DNA of 64,000 bases, from positions 434,001 to 498,000 of the forward strand of contig NZ_CP016895.1 in the NCBI RefSeq assembly GCF_001704115.1, read 5' to 3'. Source of the stretch: Acinetobacter larvae. GTDB taxonomy: Bacteria; Pseudomonadota; Gammaproteobacteria; Pseudomonadales; Moraxellaceae. The notes under the pieces were generated by a model. The model did no database searches, had not been told where the DNA came from, and was given only the letters and a program-made list of their open reading frames with translations. Positions 38,121-48,598 of this stretch are shown piece by piece (the stretch's first letter is position 1; the number at the start of each line of letters is the position of its first letter). The position numbers were made by a program, and so were the translations under genes.

Positions 38121-38374
38121 GTGAAAATACAGTCCGCACGTTAACCGGCAAAGTCGTAAGCGACAAAATGGACAAGTCTATTGTTGTTCTTATTGAACGC
38201 CGCGTTCAACACCCGTTGTATGGCAAATTACTTCGCCGTTCAACAAAATTACACGCTCATGATGAGAACAACACTGCTAAATTAGGCGATGTTGTGACCA
38301 TTAAAGAAAGCCGCCCAATTTCTAAAACTAAAGCTTGGACTTTGGTTGAAGTGGTTGAAGCAGCTGCTGAGTAA
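38117..38374 (+). CDS. rpsQ: 30S ribosomal protein S17
   Basis: 85 residues (E. coli 84). Primary 16S rRNA-binding OB-fold protein. [22 protein letters not shown] and [17 protein letters not shown] are diagnostic. Last gene of the S10 segment; followed by a large hairpin before rplN. Confidence 0.97.
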   Translation: MSENTVRTLTGKVVSDKMDKSIVVLIERRVQHPLYGKLLRRSTKLHAHDENNTAKLGDVVTIKESRPISKTKAWTLVEVVEAAAE

Positions 38375-38389
38375 TTAGACGTTCTTGTT

Positions 38390-38447
38390 GCATCATCGGA
38401 CAGTTTCGAGTATTCTTTGTTCCTTTCGAAATTGTGACCGGTGATGC
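38390..38447 (+). promoter_or_regulatory. 20-bp hairpin in the rpsQ-rplN spacer
   Basis: GCATCATCGGACAGTTTCGA (38390-38409) pairs with TCGAAATTGT (38426-38435) and CCGGTGATGC (38438-38447): 20 pairs, two of them G-T, with only a GA bulge and a 16-nt T-rich loop. No T-tract follows, so it is not a standard terminator. Its position marks the S10/spc boundary; it may be an RNase III site, an attenuator or a protein-binding site. Confidence 0.8.
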
Positions 38448-38466
38448 TCGGTTTTGGAGTAGGGCA

Positions 38467-38835
38467 ATGATTCAGACCGAAAGTATGCTCGACGTAGCAG
38501 ATAACAGCGGTGCGCGCCGGGTACAATGTATTAAAGTACTAGGTGGTTCACATCGTCGTTACGCTTCTGTTGGCGACATTATTAAAGTTACTGTAAAAGA
38601 AGCGATTCCTCGTGGCCGTGTTAAAAAAGGCGACGTGATGAATGCTGTTGTTGTACGTACAAAGTTCGGCGTGCGCCGTCCAGACGGTTCAGTGATCCGT
38701 TTTGATGACAATGCTGCTGTAATCTTGAACAACAATAAGGCTCCGATTGCAACTCGTATCTTTGGACCAGTGACACGTGAACTTCGTACTGAACAGTTCA
38801 TGAAAATCATTTCATTGGCTCCTGAAGTTCTATAA
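38467..38835 (+). CDS. rplN: 50S ribosomal protein L14
   Basis: 122 residues (E. coli 123) from ATG 38467, with TTGGAGTAGGG upstream. Binds 23S rRNA at the subunit interface and the RsfS silencing factor. [27 protein letters not shown] is unmistakable. First gene of the spc segment. Confidence 0.98.
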   Translation: MIQTESMLDVADNSGARRVQCIKVLGGSHRRYASVGDIIKVTVKEAIPRGRVKKGDVMNAVVVRTKFGVRRPDGSVIRFDDNAAVILNNNKAPIATRIFGPVTRELRTEQFMKIISLAPEVL

Positions 38836-38846
38836 TAGAGGCAATC

Positions 38847-39164
38847 ATGGCTAAGATTAAGCAAGGCGATCAAGTAATCGTGATCGCAGGTAAAGAAAAA
38901 GGCAAACAGGGGACTGTTTTGTCTATTTCAAATGATCGAGTTAAGGTCGAAGGTCTTAATTTGGTGAAGAAGCATCAAAAGCCGAATCGTGTAACTGGCG
39001 CCGAAGGCGGTATCGTGACACAAGAAGCTTCGCTTCACATTTCTAATGTGGCAATTTTAAATGCTACAACCCAAAAGGCTGATCGTGTTGGTTATCAGGT
39101 TGTTGACGGTGTGAAAACACGTGTTTACAAATCTTCTGGTGAATCAGTGGCGACAGCGAAGTAA
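38847..39164 (+). CDS. rplX: 50S ribosomal protein L24
   Basis: 105 residues (E. coli 104). Early assembly initiator on 23S rRNA. KOW motif KIKQGDQVIVIAGKEKGKQGTV, and VKKHQKPNRVTGAEGGIV. GAGGCAA precedes ATG 38847. Confidence 0.98.
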   Translation: MAKIKQGDQVIVIAGKEKGKQGTVLSISNDRVKVEGLNLVKKHQKPNRVTGAEGGIVTQEASLHISNVAILNATTQKADRVGYQVVDGVKTRVYKSSGESVATAK

Positions 39165-39179
39165 TAGGTTGAATAGGCA

Positions 39180-39716
39180 ATGGCCAGACTTAAAACACGC
39201 TATAACGAAGAACTCAAAGCTCAATTACAAAAGGAATTGGGCCTAGAGAATGTAATGCAGATCCCTCGCATTACCAAAATCACCCTTAACATGGGTGTAG
39301 GTGCTGCTGCAGCTGATAAGAAATTATTAGATGGTGCGCTTTCGGACATGCAAGCAATTGCTGGTCAAAAACCAGTGCTTACACTTGCACGTAAATCAAT
39401 CGCTGGTTTCAAAATCCGTGATGGTTGGCCAATCGGTTGTAAAGTAACTTTACGCGGCAACCAAATGTACGAATTCTTGGACCGTTTGATCTCAATCACA
39501 ATCCCGCGTATCCGTGACTTCCGTGGTTTCTCTGCGAAATCATTTGATGGTCGTGGTAACTACTCTATGGGTTTGAAAGAGCAAATCGTTTTCCCTGAAA
39601 TCGATTTTGACAAGATTGATCGTATTCGTGGTATGGATATTACTATCACTACTACTGCTCGCACCGATGACGAAGGCCGTGCGCTTATGCGTGCATTCGG
39701 CTTCCCGTTCAAATAA
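39180..39716 (+). CDS. rplE: 50S ribosomal protein L5
   Basis: 178 residues (E. coli 179). 5S rRNA-binding protein contacting S13 in bridge B1b. [16 protein letters not shown] and the [21 protein letters not shown] core are conserved. In E. coli S8 represses this operon at the rplX-rplE junction; I could not establish the same fold here. Confidence 0.98.
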   Translation: MARLKTRYNEELKAQLQKELGLENVMQIPRITKITLNMGVGAAAADKKLLDGALSDMQAIAGQKPVLTLARKSIAGFKIRDGWPIGCKVTLRGNQMYEFLDRLISITIPRIRDFRGFSAKSFDGRGNYSMGLKEQIVFPEIDFDKIDRIRGMDITITTTARTDDEGRALMRAFGFPFK

Positions 39717-39725
39717 GAGGTCGAT

Positions 39726-40031
39726 ATGGCTAAGAAAGGTATGATTAATCGCGAATTAAAACGCGAGAAAACAGTTGCTAAATTTGCTGCAAAACGTGCT
39801 GAATTAAAAGCAACGATTGCAAATATCAATGCAAGCGACGAAGAGCGTTTTGAAGCGATGTTAAAGTTACAAGCATTGCCACGTAATGCGTCTCCTGTAC
39901 GTCTACGTAACCGTTGTGGTCTGACTGGTCGTCCACATGGTTATTTCCGTAAGTTCGGCTTAAGCCGTAACAAATTACGTGACACAGTAATGCAGGGTGA
40001 TGTACCAGGCGTGGTTAAGGCAAGCTGGTAA
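39726..40031 (+). CDS. rpsN: 30S ribosomal protein S14 (zinc-free form)
   Basis: 101 residues, the long form without the C-x-x-C pairs of the short zinc-binding type. [15 protein letters not shown] and the C-terminal [25 protein letters not shown] are diagnostic. GAGGTCG precedes ATG 39726. Confidence 0.98.
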   Translation: MAKKGMINRELKREKTVAKFAAKRAELKATIANINASDEERFEAMLKLQALPRNASPVRLRNRCGLTGRPHGYFRKFGLSRNKLRDTVMQGDVPGVVKASW

Positions 40032-40044
40032 GGGGCGACAATAA

Positions 40045-40440
40045 ATGAGTATGCAAGATACTGTTGCCGACATGCTAACCCGTGTTCGTAACGCTCAAAT
40101 GGCAAAAAAACAAACTGTTTCTATGCCAAATTCAAAGTTAAAAGTTGCTATCGCAAATCTACTACAACAAGAAGGTTATATTTCTGATGTTGCAGTAGGT
40201 GAAGAAGACGGTAAAGCAACCTTAACGATTACTTTAAAATATTTCGAAGGCAAGCCAGTTATTGAAACTGTGAAACGCGTAAGCCGCCCAGGTCTACGTC
40301 AGTATCGCGGTAAAAATAATCTACCGAGCGTTAAGCAAGGTTTGGGTATTGCAATTGTTTCTACAAGCAAAGGCATCATGACTGACCGTGCAGCACGCGC
40401 TGCTGGTGTTGGTGGTGAAGTTGTTGCTTTTGTTTCTTAA
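40045..40440 (+). CDS. rpsH: 30S ribosomal protein S8
   Basis: 131 residues (E. coli 130). Central-domain assembly protein and, in E. coli, the translational repressor of the spc operon. [16 protein letters not shown] and the C-terminal [27 protein letters not shown] are conserved. AGGGGCG precedes ATG. Confidence 0.98.
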   Translation: MSMQDTVADMLTRVRNAQMAKKQTVSMPNSKLKVAIANLLQQEGYISDVAVGEEDGKATLTITLKYFEGKPVIETVKRVSRPGLRQYRGKNNLPSVKQGLGIAIVSTSKGIMTDRAARAAGVGGEVVAFVS

Positions 40441-40453
40441 TAGGTGATTCCTC

Positions 40454-40987
40454 ATGTCTCGTGTGGCTAAAGCCCCAGTAACTGTACCAAATGGTGTAAC
40501 AGTTACTCAGAACGGCCGGCAGGTCGAAGTGAAAGGCAGCAAAGGTACATTGTCTTTCAACCTGCATGCGCTGGTCGAGCTTAAACAGGAAGACGGTACA
40601 TTAAGCTTTGCTCCTGCAAAAGAGTCGAAAGACGCTTGGATGCAAGCTGGTACTGCTCGCGCTGTATTGAACAACCTTGTAAAAGGTGTTAGCGAAGGTT
40701 TTGAACGTAAGTTACAACTGATTGGTGTTGGTTATAAAGCTGCGGTTAAAGGTAACGTTGTTAACCTAAACCTTGGTTTTTCTCACCCAATCGATTACAC
40801 CCTTCCTGAAGGTGTAACTGCAGAAACGCCAAGTGCAACTGAAGTTGTACTTAAATCGGCTAACAAACAATTGTTAGGTCAAGTGGCTGCTGAAATCCGT
40901 GCATACCGCGCACCAGAACCATATAAAGGTAAAGGTGTTCGTTATTCGGATGAAGTTGTTCTTCGTAAAGAAGCTAAGAAGAAATAA
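40454..40987 (+). CDS. rplF: 50S ribosomal protein L6
   Basis: 177 residues, as in E. coli. Two similar alpha/beta domains near the factor-binding stalk base. [16 protein letters not shown] and [19 protein letters not shown] are diagnostic. AGGTGATTCCTC precedes ATG 40454. Confidence 0.98.
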   Translation: MSRVAKAPVTVPNGVTVTQNGRQVEVKGSKGTLSFNLHALVELKQEDGTLSFAPAKESKDAWMQAGTARAVLNNLVKGVSEGFERKLQLIGVGYKAAVKGNVVNLNLGFSHPIDYTLPEGVTAETPSATEVVLKSANKQLLGQVAAEIRAYRAPEPYKGKGVRYSDEVVLRKEAKKK

Positions 40988-41001
40988 GGCGCGAGGTTCT
41001 T

Positions 41002-41352
41002 ATGAACGAAAAGAAACAATCCCGTTTGCGTCGTGCGAAAAGCACACGCTTGCACATCCGTGCATTGGGTGCGACTCGTTTGTGTGTAAACCGCACTCCG
41101 CGTCACATCTATGCGCAAGTTATTTCAGCAGATGGTGGCAAAGTATTGGCGCAAGCTTCTACTTTGGACGCTACATTGCGTGCTGGCGCAACTGGTAATA
41201 TTGAAGCAGCGACTAAAGTAGGTGCTTTAATCGCAGAACGTGCGAAAGCAGCAGGCGTAACCAAAGTTGCGTTTGACCGTTCTGGTTTTAAATATCATGG
41301 TCGTATCAAAGCCTTGGCTGATGCTGCCCGTGAAGGCGGCTTGGAGTTCTAA
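41002..41352 (+). CDS. rplR: 50S ribosomal protein L18
   Basis: 116 residues (E. coli 117). Binds 5S rRNA with L5 and L25. [29 protein letters not shown] and [28 protein letters not shown] are conserved. Two bases before rpsE. Confidence 0.98.
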   Translation: MNEKKQSRLRRAKSTRLHIRALGATRLCVNRTPRHIYAQVISADGGKVLAQASTLDATLRAGATGNIEAATKVGALIAERAKAAGVTKVAFDRSGFKYHGRIKALADAAREGGLEF

Positions 41353-41354
41353 TC

Positions 41355-41852
41355 ATGGCGAAAGTTGAACAAAACGAAGGTCTCGTTGAAAAGCTGGTTG
41401 CCGTTGATCGTGTAGCCAAGGTGGTAAAAGGTGGTCGTATTTTCTCCTTCACAGCATTGACTGTTGTTGGCGATGGTAATGGTCGTGTAGGTTTTGGTCG
41501 TGGTAAAGCACGTGAAGTTCCAGCTGCTATTTCTAAAGCACTTGAAGCTGCTCGTCGTAACATGATCTCTATCGAGCTTGCTGACGGCACTTTACAACAC
41601 CCAATTCATGCTCGTCATGGCGCTAGCCGTGTTTTCATGCAACCTGCATCTGAAGGTACTGGCGTAATCGCTGGTGGTTCTATGCGTGCTGTATTGGAAG
41701 CTGCCGGTGTGCGTAACGTATTGACGAAATGTTATGGTTCTACGAATGCTGCAAACGTTGTAAACGCGACTTTCAATGGTCTGCGTGATATGACTACACC
41801 TGAAAAGGTGGCTGCTAAACGTGGTCTTTCAGTAGAACAAATTTTAGGGTAA
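41355..41852 (+). CDS. rpsE: 30S ribosomal protein S5
   Basis: 165 residues (E. coli 167). Decoding-fidelity protein at the mRNA entry. [23 protein letters not shown] with the loop [16 protein letters not shown] (site of spectinomycin-resistance changes elsewhere) intact. Start ATG 41355. Confidence 0.98.
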   Translation: MAKVEQNEGLVEKLVAVDRVAKVVKGGRIFSFTALTVVGDGNGRVGFGRGKAREVPAAISKALEAARRNMISIELADGTLQHPIHARHGASRVFMQPASEGTGVIAGGSMRAVLEAAGVRNVLTKCYGSTNAANVVNATFNGLRDMTTPEKVAAKRGLSVEQILG

Positions 41853-41858
41853 TCAATC

Positions 41859-42035
41859 ATGAAAACGATTAAAGTTACCCAGACTAAATCTTCTTCGCAT
41901 CGTTTAAAAAATCATAAACTTTGCCTACAAGGTTTAGGTCTGCGTCGTATTGGTCATACTGTAGAAGTGCAAGATACGCCTTCTAACCGCGGTATGATCA
42001 ACAAAGTCTACTATATGGTTACTGTAGAGGAATAA
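41859..42035 (+). CDS. rpmD: 50S ribosomal protein L30
   Basis: 58 residues (E. coli 59). Translation gives [20 protein letters not shown], then [20 protein letters not shown] and [13 protein letters not shown], the standard L30 sequence. Too short for usual ORF cut-offs. Lies 6 nt after rpsE and 3 nt before rplO. Confidence 0.97.
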   Translation: MKTIKVTQTKSSSHRLKNHKLCLQGLGLRRIGHTVEVQDTPSNRGMINKVYYMVTVEE

Positions 42036-42038
42036 GCC

Positions 42039-42479
42039 ATGACTCTGCGTTTAAATGAACTTGCACCTGCAGAAGGTGCTAAACGCGAAAATCTTCGCGT
42101 AGGTCGTGGTATCGGTTCTGGTGTTGGTAAAACTGGTGGTCGTGGTGTAAAAGGTCAAAAATCACGTAAAAGTGGTGGTGTCCGTCCAGGATTCGAAGGT
42201 GGTCAAACAGCATTATACCGTCGCTTACCTAAATTCGGTTTTACCAGCCAAATCGCTTTGAAAACTGCTGAAGTGCGTTTGTCTGAATTATCTAAAGTTG
42301 AAGGCGACATCGTTAGCCTTGAGACTTTAAAAGCGGCTAACGTTGTACGTAAAGATATGTTGCGTGCGCGTGTCGTGCTTTCAGGTGAAATCACTCGTGC
42401 ATTCACTGTACAAGGTGTTGCTGTGACTAAAGGCGCTAAAGCTGCGATTGAAGCAGCTGGCGGTAAAGTCGAGGAGTAA
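42039..42479 (+). CDS. rplO: 50S ribosomal protein L15
   Basis: 146 residues (E. coli 144). Late assembly protein. [24 protein letters not shown] and [18 protein letters not shown] are conserved. Its final codons (GAGGAG) double as the Shine-Dalgarno of secY. Confidence 0.98.
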   Translation: MTLRLNELAPAEGAKRENLRVGRGIGSGVGKTGGRGVKGQKSRKSGGVRPGFEGGQTALYRRLPKFGFTSQIALKTAEVRLSELSKVEGDIVSLETLKAANVVRKDMLRARVVLSGEITRAFTVQGVAVTKGAKAAIEAAGGKVEE

Positions 42480-42485
42480 TGGCCA

Positions 42486-43844
42486 GTGAGTATGTCTCCT
42501 AGTTCTTCCGATCATGTACATTTGATGAAAGGACAACCATTTTACGTGAAATATCGTGAAATCATACGCCGGTTAATGTTTTTGATTGGTGCCTTGGTTG
42601 TGTTTCGACTAGGAGCGCATATTCCGTTGCCAGGTATTGACAATGTCGCCCTAGCACAGTTTTTCAAGGACAATGAAGGTACATTCTTGGGCTTGTTTAA
42701 CATGTTCTCCGGTGGTGCATTGGAACGCATGTCAATTTTTGCGCTGGGTATCATGCCTTACATCTCTGCATCGATTATCGTGCAGTTGATGTCAACCGTG
42801 GTACCTTCACTGGAAGCCTTGAAAAAGGAAGGTGAGCAGGGTAAGCGTAAGATTAACCAATATACACGTTATGGCACGTTATTTCTGGCCTTGGTACAAG
42901 GGGTCGGGATGTGTGCAGGTCTGATTAGCCAAGGGATTACCCTCAGCACAGGCGTCGCATTTTTTGTTCCAGCTGTCACCTCTTTGGTTGCAGGTACCAT
43001 GTTCCTGATGTGGTTAGGTGAACAAATTACCGAACGTGGCATTGGTAATGGGATCTCCATGATCATTTTTGCTGGTATTGTAGCCGGTTTACCAAACTTA
43101 ATTTTGCAGGCGATTTCATCTGCAGATAGCGGTGGTAACCTTGGCTTAATTGGCTTAACGATTTTTGGTGTACTCTCGATCGCTGTACTTGCTGCTGTGG
43201 TGTTTATTGAAAAAGCACAACGACGCATTCCTGTCAGCTATGCTCAAAAGCAACAAGGTCGTCATGTCGTTACACAAAAAAACCATTTACCACTAAAAAT
43301 TAACATGGCAGGGGTGATACCAGCAATTTTTGCAAGTTCGCTGTTATTATTTCCCGCAAGTTTAGGTCAATGGTTGGGTAGCACAGATCCGAATGCAGGA
43401 TTTGTAAGACAGACCTTGCAAGAATTGGCCTTAGTTTTATCGCCTGGCAAGCCTTTATATTTGGTGCTATTCGGTGCGTTAATTATCTTCTTCTGTTATT
43501 TCTATACGGCATTGCAATTTAGCCCTAAAGAGGTTTCTGAGAATTTGAAACGTAGCGGAGCTTATGTGCCTGGTATACGCCCAGGTGAGCAAACTGCTCG
43601 TTATTTAGATCATATTCTTAGTCGTTTGACTTTTATCGGTGCAATTTACATTACTGTAATTTGTTTGATGCCGATGGTCTTGCAAAGTTCTTTTGGTATT
43701 TCATTCCATTTGGGTGGTACTTCTTTGCTGATCGTTGTTGTTGTCGTGATGGACTTTATGTCTCAGCTACAGGCGCATCTCACTTCGCATCAATATGACA
43801 ACCAAACACTAATGAAGAAAACGACTGCTCATCCTAAGGGATAA
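42486..43844 (+). CDS. secY: Protein translocase channel subunit SecY
   Basis: Central pore of the SecYEG translocon. 452 residues from GTG 42486, which is 9 nt after GAGGAG (42471-42476); an ATG at 42492 would give 450 residues but sits too far from that site. Ten membrane helices; plug-region sequence [22 protein letters not shown], loop [24 protein letters not shown], and the C5 loop ending [20 protein letters not shown] that contacts ribosome and SecA. Confidence 0.97.
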   Translation: MSMSPSSSDHVHLMKGQPFYVKYREIIRRLMFLIGALVVFRLGAHIPLPGIDNVALAQFFKDNEGTFLGLFNMFSGGALERMSIFALGIMPYISASIIVQLMSTVVPSLEALKKEGEQGKRKINQYTRYGTLFLALVQGVGMCAGLISQGITLSTGVAFFVPAVTSLVAGTMFLMWLGEQITERGIGNGISMIIFAGIVAGLPNLILQAISSADSGGNLGLIGLTIFGVLSIAVLAAVVFIEKAQRRIPVSYAQKQQGRHVVTQKNHLPLKINMAGVIPAIFASSLLLFPASLGQWLGSTDPNAGFVRQTLQELALVLSPGKPLYLVLFGALIIFFCYFYTALQFSPKEVSENLKRSGAYVPGIRPGEQTARYLDHILSRLTFIGAIYITVICLMPMVLQSSFGISFHLGGTSLLIVVVVVMDFMSQLQAHLTSHQYDNQTLMKKTTAHPKG

Positions 43845-43864
43845 GCGCACTTAGAGGTTTCATC

Positions 43865-43981
43865 ATGAAAGTACAAGCTTCTGTAAAGAAAATATGTGGT
43901 AGCTGTAAAGTTATCCGTCGTAATGGGGTTATCCGCGTAATTTGTAACGCAGAACCTCGTCATAAGCAGCGTCAAGGTTAA
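43865..43981 (+). CDS. rpmJ: 50S ribosomal protein L36
   Basis: 38 residues, the usual length. [19 protein letters not shown] followed by [19 protein letters not shown] gives the zinc-ribbon C-C-C-H form. Starts ATG 43865 and ends at the spc segment terminus; too short for usual ORF cut-offs. Confidence 0.97.
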   Translation: MKVQASVKKICGSCKVIRRNGVIRVICNAEPRHKQRQG

Positions 43982-43996
43982 TTTAATTAAGACCTG

Positions 43997-44070
43997 TTGA
44001 TTTCAGTAGGCAAATTAGGTTAATATCCGCCCCTCAAAGCTTTTTGTGGGGCGGTTGATTATCTCTACTG
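43997..44070 (+). promoter_or_regulatory. Alpha-operon promoter and leader hairpin
   Basis: TTGATT (43997-44002) and TTAATA (44020-44025) are 17 nt apart. A hairpin CCGCCCC (44027-44033) / GGGGCGG (44048-44054) with inner CAAA/TTTG follows, enclosed by CAGTAG (44004-44009) / CTACTG (44065-44070). The outer and main stems need RNA reading through from secY-rpmJ, because a start near 44033 would remove their 5' arms. In E. coli S4 represses this operon at its leader pseudoknot; equivalence here is unproven. Confidence 0.6.
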
Positions 44071-44089
44071 CCTTTTTGGAGAAAATTGA

Positions 44090-44446
44090 ATGGCTCGTAT
44101 TGCCGGTGTAAACATTCCGGATAACAAGCACGCTGTTATCTCTCTCACGTACATCTTTGGTGTAGGTCGTCATACTGCTCAGACTATTTTGGCTGCTGCG
44201 GGTATTGCACCGACTACTAAAATCCGTGAATTGGATGATGCTCAGCTTGATGCGATTCGTGCAGAAGTTGCTAAGGTTCCTACCGAAGGTGATTTACGTC
44301 GCGAAATTTCCATGAACATCAAACGTTTAATGGATCTAGGCTGCTACCGCGGTCTTCGTCATCGTCGCAGCTTGCCTGTCCGTGGTCAACGCACCAAAAC
44401 TAACGCACGTACCCGTAAAGGTCCGCGCAAACCTATTAAAAAGTAA
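44090..44446 (+). CDS. rpsM: 30S ribosomal protein S13
   Basis: 118 residues, as in E. coli. Head protein forming bridges to L5. [22 protein letters not shown] and the C-terminal [26 protein letters not shown] region, which reaches P-site tRNA, are conserved. TTGGAGAAAA precedes ATG. Confidence 0.98.
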   Translation: MARIAGVNIPDNKHAVISLTYIFGVGRHTAQTILAAAGIAPTTKIRELDDAQLDAIRAEVAKVPTEGDLRREISMNIKRLMDLGCYRGLRHRRSLPVRGQRTKTNARTRKGPRKPIKK

Positions 44447-44465
44447 GATTTCTGGAAGCTAAAAG

Positions 44466-44852
44466 ATGGCAAAAGATACTCGCGCACGCAAGAAGGTCAC
44501 TCGTACCGTCTCTGAAGGTGTTGCACACATTCACGCGTCTTTTAATAACACCATTGTAACGATTACCGATCGTCAAGGTAATGCATTGGCTTGGGCCACC
44601 TCAGGTGGACAAGGCTTCCGTGGTTCACGTAAATCAACTCCGTTTGCTGCTCAGGTAGCTGCTGAAGTTGCTGGTAAAGCAGCTTTAGATTACGGTTTGA
44701 AAAACTTGGACGTCCTTGTAAAAGGTCCTGGTCCTGGTCGTGAGTCTGCGGTTCGTGCATTAGGTGCAGTGGGTTATAAGATTAACAGCATTACCGATGT
44801 GACTCCGATTCCGCACAACGGTTGCCGTCCACCTAAAAAACGTCGCGTGTAA
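44466..44852 (+). CDS. rpsK: 30S ribosomal protein S11
   Basis: 128 residues (E. coli 129). Platform protein at the mRNA exit. [22 protein letters not shown] and the C-terminal [18 protein letters not shown] are diagnostic. Confidence 0.98.
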   Translation: MAKDTRARKKVTRTVSEGVAHIHASFNNTIVTITDRQGNALAWATSGGQGFRGSRKSTPFAAQVAAEVAGKAALDYGLKNLDVLVKGPGPGRESAVRALGAVGYKINSITDVTPIPHNGCRPPKKRRV

Positions 44853-44864
44853 GGAGAAACATTC

Positions 44865-45488
44865 ATGGCTCGTTATATTGGTCCAAAATGCAAACTCTCT
44901 CGTCGCGAAGGGACAGACCTGCAGCTCAAATCTGGCGTTAAACCATTTGACGTCAAAACTAAAAAACATGCTAAAGCGCCTGGCCAACATGGTCAAAGTC
45001 GTGCAAAACAATCTGAGTATTCACTACAATTACGCGAAAAACAAAAAGTACGTCGCATGTACGGTGTGTTAGAGCGTCAATTTAGTAATTACTATAAAGA
45101 AGCAGCTCGTGTAAAAGGTGCAACAGGTGAAAACTTGTTGAAATTGCTTGAAAGCCGCCTTGATAACGTCGTTTATCGCATGGGTTTTGGTTCTACACGT
45201 GCAGAAGCTCGTCAGCTTGTATCTCACCGCAGCATTACGCTAAATGGTCGTCGTGTTAACATCGCGTCTATTCAAGTGAAAGCTGGTGATGTAATTGCAG
45301 TTCACGAAGGTGCTAAACAACAATTACGTATTAAAAACGCAATTGAGTTAGCAGCTCAACGTGGTATTCCTTCGTGGATGGAAGTAGATCACTCTAAACT
45401 TGAAGGTACATTTAAAGCTGCTCCAGATCGTTCTGATTTACCTGCTGAAATCAACGAAAGCTTGATTGTAGAATTGTATTCTAAATAA
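44865..45488 (+). CDS. rpsD: 30S ribosomal protein S4
   Basis: 207 residues (E. coli 206). 16S assembly initiator, fidelity protein and alpha-operon repressor in E. coli. [19 protein letters not shown] and the S4 RNA-binding domain [24 protein letters not shown] are intact. AAGGAGAAAC precedes ATG 44865. Confidence 0.98.
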   Translation: MARYIGPKCKLSRREGTDLQLKSGVKPFDVKTKKHAKAPGQHGQSRAKQSEYSLQLREKQKVRRMYGVLERQFSNYYKEAARVKGATGENLLKLLESRLDNVVYRMGFGSTRAEARQLVSHRSITLNGRRVNIASIQVKAGDVIAVHEGAKQQLRIKNAIELAAQRGIPSWMEVDHSKLEGTFKAAPDRSDLPAEINESLIVELYSK

Positions 45489-45505
45489 TCCTTGAGGTAG
45501 CAATA

Positions 45506-46513
45506 ATGACGCGTACTGCAAACGAGTTTCTTACTCCGCAAGCGATCAAGGTCGAAGCGGCAAGCGGGACCTCGGCAAAAGTGATTCTGGAACCTTTAGA
45601 GCGTGGTTTTGGCCATACTTTGGGTAATGCTTTACGTCGCATCCTATTGTCTTCTTTACCTGGCGCTGCTGTGGTTGAAGTTGAAATAGAAGGTGTCGAA
45701 CACGAGTACAGTACTTTAGAAGGCTTGCAGCAGGACATCGTCGAGCTCTTGCTGAACCTAAAAGGGTTGTCTATTAAGCTGTTCGATCAAAACGAAGCAT
45801 ATTTAACATTAGAGAAACAAGGTCCAGGTGATGTCACTGCGGCAGACCTGCGCTTACCTCATAATGTTGAAGTGGTTAATCCAGATCACTTAATTGGTAC
45901 TTTGAGTGCATCAGGCGCATTGAAAATGCGTTTGAAAGTAGCTCAAGGTCGTGGTTATGAAACATCTGATTCACGTTTCCCTGAAGGCGAAACTCGCCCA
46001 GTGGGTCGTTTACAATTAGATGCGTCTTATAGCCCAGTTGAGCGTGTGTCCTATACCGTAGAAAATGCGCGTGTAGAACAACGTACCGATTTGGACAAAC
46101 TTGTTATCGATCTTGAAACAAATGGTACCGTTGATCCCGAAGAAGCAATCCGCAAAGCGGCAACAATCTTGCAACAACAAATTGCAATTTTTGTTGATCT
46201 TCAGAAAGATCAAGCACCAGTTGCACAAGAACCTCGTGAAGAAGTTGACCCGATCTTGCTTCGTCCAGTAGATGATCTAGAGCTAACTGTTCGTTCTGCT
46301 AACTGTTTGAAGGCAGAAAATATTTACTACATTGGTGATCTTGTACAACGTACTGAAGTTGAGCTATTAAAAACGCCTAACTTAGGTAAGAAATCGTTGA
46401 CTGAGATTAAAGATGTTTTGGCTTCAAAAGGCTTACAACTCGGCATGCGTTTAGAGAACTGGCCACCAGCTAGTCTCCGTATGGACGATCGTTTCGCCTA
46501 TCGTAGCCGCTAA
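45506..46513 (+). CDS. rpoA: RNA polymerase alpha subunit
   Basis: 335 residues (E. coli 329). N-terminal dimerisation/assembly domain with [26 protein letters not shown], a flexible linker, and a C-terminal domain with [26 protein letters not shown], which contacts UP elements and activators, and [16 protein letters not shown]. Between rpsD and rplQ as in other gammaproteobacteria. Confidence 0.98.
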   Translation: MTRTANEFLTPQAIKVEAASGTSAKVILEPLERGFGHTLGNALRRILLSSLPGAAVVEVEIEGVEHEYSTLEGLQQDIVELLLNLKGLSIKLFDQNEAYLTLEKQGPGDVTAADLRLPHNVEVVNPDHLIGTLSASGALKMRLKVAQGRGYETSDSRFPEGETRPVGRLQLDASYSPVERVSYTVENARVEQRTDLDKLVIDLETNGTVDPEEAIRKAATILQQQIAIFVDLQKDQAPVAQEPREEVDPILLRPVDDLELTVRSANCLKAENIYYIGDLVQRTEVELLKTPNLGKKSLTEIKDVLASKGLQLGMRLENWPPASLRMDDRFAYRSR

Positions 46514-46531
46514 TTAAGTAGGACTATCACC

Positions 46532-46909
46532 ATGCGTCATCGTAATAGTGGTGTGAAATTAGGCCGTACCAGCAGCCATCGTAAAGCGATGTTCCAAAAC
46601 TTGACGAATTCTTTAATTGAGCATGAGTTGATCAAAACAACTGTGCCTAAAGCAAAAGAATTACGTCGCGTTGCTGAGCCTTTAATCACGCTTGCGAAAA
46701 ACGATACTGTAGCAAACCGTCGTTTAGCGTTTGCTCGTACTCGTTCCGCTGCAACTGTTGGTAAATTATTTACCGTTTTAGGCCCTCGTTACAAAGAACG
46801 TAATGGCGGTTATCTACGTGTTCTTAAAGCTGGTTTCCGTGCAGGTGATGCTGCACCGATGGCTTATGTTGAGCTAGTAGATCGTGAAGTGAATGCTTCA
46901 GCTGAATAA
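46532..46909 (+). CDS. rplQ: 50S ribosomal protein L17
   Basis: 125 residues (E. coli 127). [28 protein letters not shown] is diagnostic. Last gene of the alpha operon, followed 19 nt later by a terminator. Confidence 0.98.
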   Translation: MRHRNSGVKLGRTSSHRKAMFQNLTNSLIEHELIKTTVPKAKELRRVAEPLITLAKNDTVANRRLAFARTRSAATVGKLFTVLGPRYKERNGGYLRVLKAGFRAGDAAPMAYVELVDREVNASAE

Positions 46910-46927
46910 TGTTTAACATTATTTGCG

Positions 46928-46956
46928 AAGGCCAGTGTTAAAGCTGGCCTTTTTAT
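46928..46956 (+). terminator. Terminator of the ribosomal protein operon
   Basis: AAGGCCAG (46928-46935), 8-nt loop, CTGGCCTT (46944-46951) and TTT. Confidence 0.92.
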
Positions 46957-47029
46957 TGCCCATCATTTTTAAATAAAGATTTTATTTCGCCCTACTGCAC
47001 ACTTCAATCTAGCTGAAATTAAACAAATA

Positions 47030-47048
47030 TTGACAAGTGATATTGTCA
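47030..47048 (+). promoter_or_regulatory. Palindromic operator/-35 before the monooxygenase gene
   Basis: TTGACA (47030-47035) is a consensus -35, and TGACA-8 nt-TGTCA (47031-47048) is a dyad overlapping it, a layout typical of repressor control. A good -10 is not obvious. No adjacent regulator gene is present. Confidence 0.45.
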
Positions 47049-47102
47049 GTAATGTGTTTTAATAACTTGCATTGTAGGATGAAGAATGACAGGGCAAGCA
47101 AC

Positions 47103-48554
47103 ATGGATAAGTTTGTAGATGTATTGATTATTGGTGCGGGTATATCTGGAATTGGTATGGCTGTACATTTGTTAAAAAAATGCTCTAAGCAACAATTTGC
47201 CATTCTAGAACGTCGTAATAATATTGGTGGAACGTGGGATTTATTTCGTTATCCGGGTATTCGCTCCGATTCAGACATGACGACCTTTGGTTATCAATTT
47301 AAGCCATGGGAACGCGATAGCTTTTTAGCCAATGGTGCTTCAATACGTCATTATTTACAGGAAGTCGTGGATGAGTTTGGGCTAGAAAATAAAATCCATT
47401 TTAACCATCAGGTAGAACGTGCCAATTTTGATCGTCAGCAGCAAAAATGGTGTGTGGAATTATTAGATTCAACTGGTCAAGCTCAATTATGGCATGCCAA
47501 TTTTATTGTCAGTTGTACCGGATATTATCACTATCAACAGGGCTATTTACCTCGTTTTCCCCATCAAAATACTTTTCAGGGTACTATTATTCACCCACAA
47601 CATTGGCCAAAAGAGCTTGATTATAGCAATAAGAACATTGTGGTGATTGGCAGCGGTGCTACCGCTATGACGTTACTACCGGCCTTGGTGGCAGGTGGAG
47701 CCGCTCATGTAACCATGTTGCAGCGTTCACCAACCTATGTGGTATCTGTTGCAGGAATAGATTTTATATACCAGAAATTACGACAATATTTGCCCGCTCA
47801 ACATGCTTATCAATTGACTCGAGTTCGTAATATTGCAGTGCAGCGTGCTGTTTATTATTTATCTCAAAAATATCCAAGATTGGTACGCGCGATTTTATTA
47901 CAGCGCATTAAAAAACAACTCAAAGATAAAGAGAACTTAAAACATTTTAAGCCTAACTATAATCCTTGGGATCAACGTTTATGTGTTATTCCAGATGGAG
48001 ATTTATTTGAAGTATTAAATCGTCAACAAGCGAGTATTGTGACCGATCATATTGAACGCTTTACCGAAGATGGCATCTTACTTCAGTCTGGCACTTTGCT
48101 GAATGCAGATATTATTGTTTCGGCTACAGGCTTAAATATAGAAGTCTTGGGTGGAATTAAGATAAGTATAGATGGACAAGCAGTAAATCCAGCAGATCAA
48201 CTGTTGTATCAAGGTGTATTGGTCAGTCAGTTGCCGAATTTTGCCATGATGATGGGATATATCAATGCATCTTGGACCCTAAAAGTAGACATCGCTGCAG
48301 ATTATGTTTGTCGTTTACTCAACTATATGCAGCAGCATCATTTTCGCCAAGTGGTAGCAGGCCATCAAGATTCAGATAAAACTGACCTCACGGTTATGGG
48401 TGATTTAAGTGCGGGTTATATTCAGCGTGCGTTTGCGCATATGCCGAAACAAGGAAAAGCTGCACCTTGGAAAAATACCCATAACTATTTGTTAGATCGT
48501 AAAGTATTGAAGAATGCTAGTTTTGAGGATGATATTTTAAAGTTTCAATCATAA
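47103..48554 (+). CDS. EthA-like Baeyer-Villiger flavin monooxygenase
   Basis: 483 residues from ATG 47103 with AGGG upstream; ATG 47079 is possible. Oxygenates ketones, or sulfur compounds, with NADPH and O2. FAD site VLIIGAGISGIGMA, BVMO/FMO fingerprint FQGTIIHPQHWP, NADPH site VVIGSGATAMTL, and long stretches close to mycobacterial EthA (GGTWDLFRYPGIRSDSDM; HFKPNYNPWDQRLCVIPDGD; GYINASWTLKVDI). Lower GC than the ribosomal block before it. Alone behind a dyad operator; no partner regulator. Confidence 0.9.
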   Translation: MDKFVDVLIIGAGISGIGMAVHLLKKCSKQQFAILERRNNIGGTWDLFRYPGIRSDSDMTTFGYQFKPWERDSFLANGASIRHYLQEVVDEFGLENKIHFNHQVERANFDRQQQKWCVELLDSTGQAQLWHANFIVSCTGYYHYQQGYLPRFPHQNTFQGTIIHPQHWPKELDYSNKNIVVIGSGATAMTLLPALVAGGAAHVTMLQRSPTYVVSVAGIDFIYQKLRQYLPAQHAYQLTRVRNIAVQRAVYYLSQKYPRLVRAILLQRIKKQLKDKENLKHFKPNYNPWDQRLCVIPDGDLFEVLNRQQASIVTDHIERFTEDGILLQSGTLLNADIIVSATGLNIEVLGGIKISIDGQAVNPADQLLYQGVLVSQLPNFAMMMGYINASWTLKVDIAADYVCRLLNYMQQHHFRQVVAGHQDSDKTDLTVMGDLSAGYIQRAFAHMPKQGKAAPWKNTHNYLLDRKVLKNASFEDDILKFQS

Positions 48555-48598
48555 GCTTTAGGTCATTTGTTTTGGGCGGCTGTTGCTGTGTTTTAATT

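Noticed and set aside
38434..38466. Upstream starts for rplN (38434) and rplV (36318)
   Set aside because: They run into the hairpin or the preceding gene; the internal ATGs give canonical N-termini.
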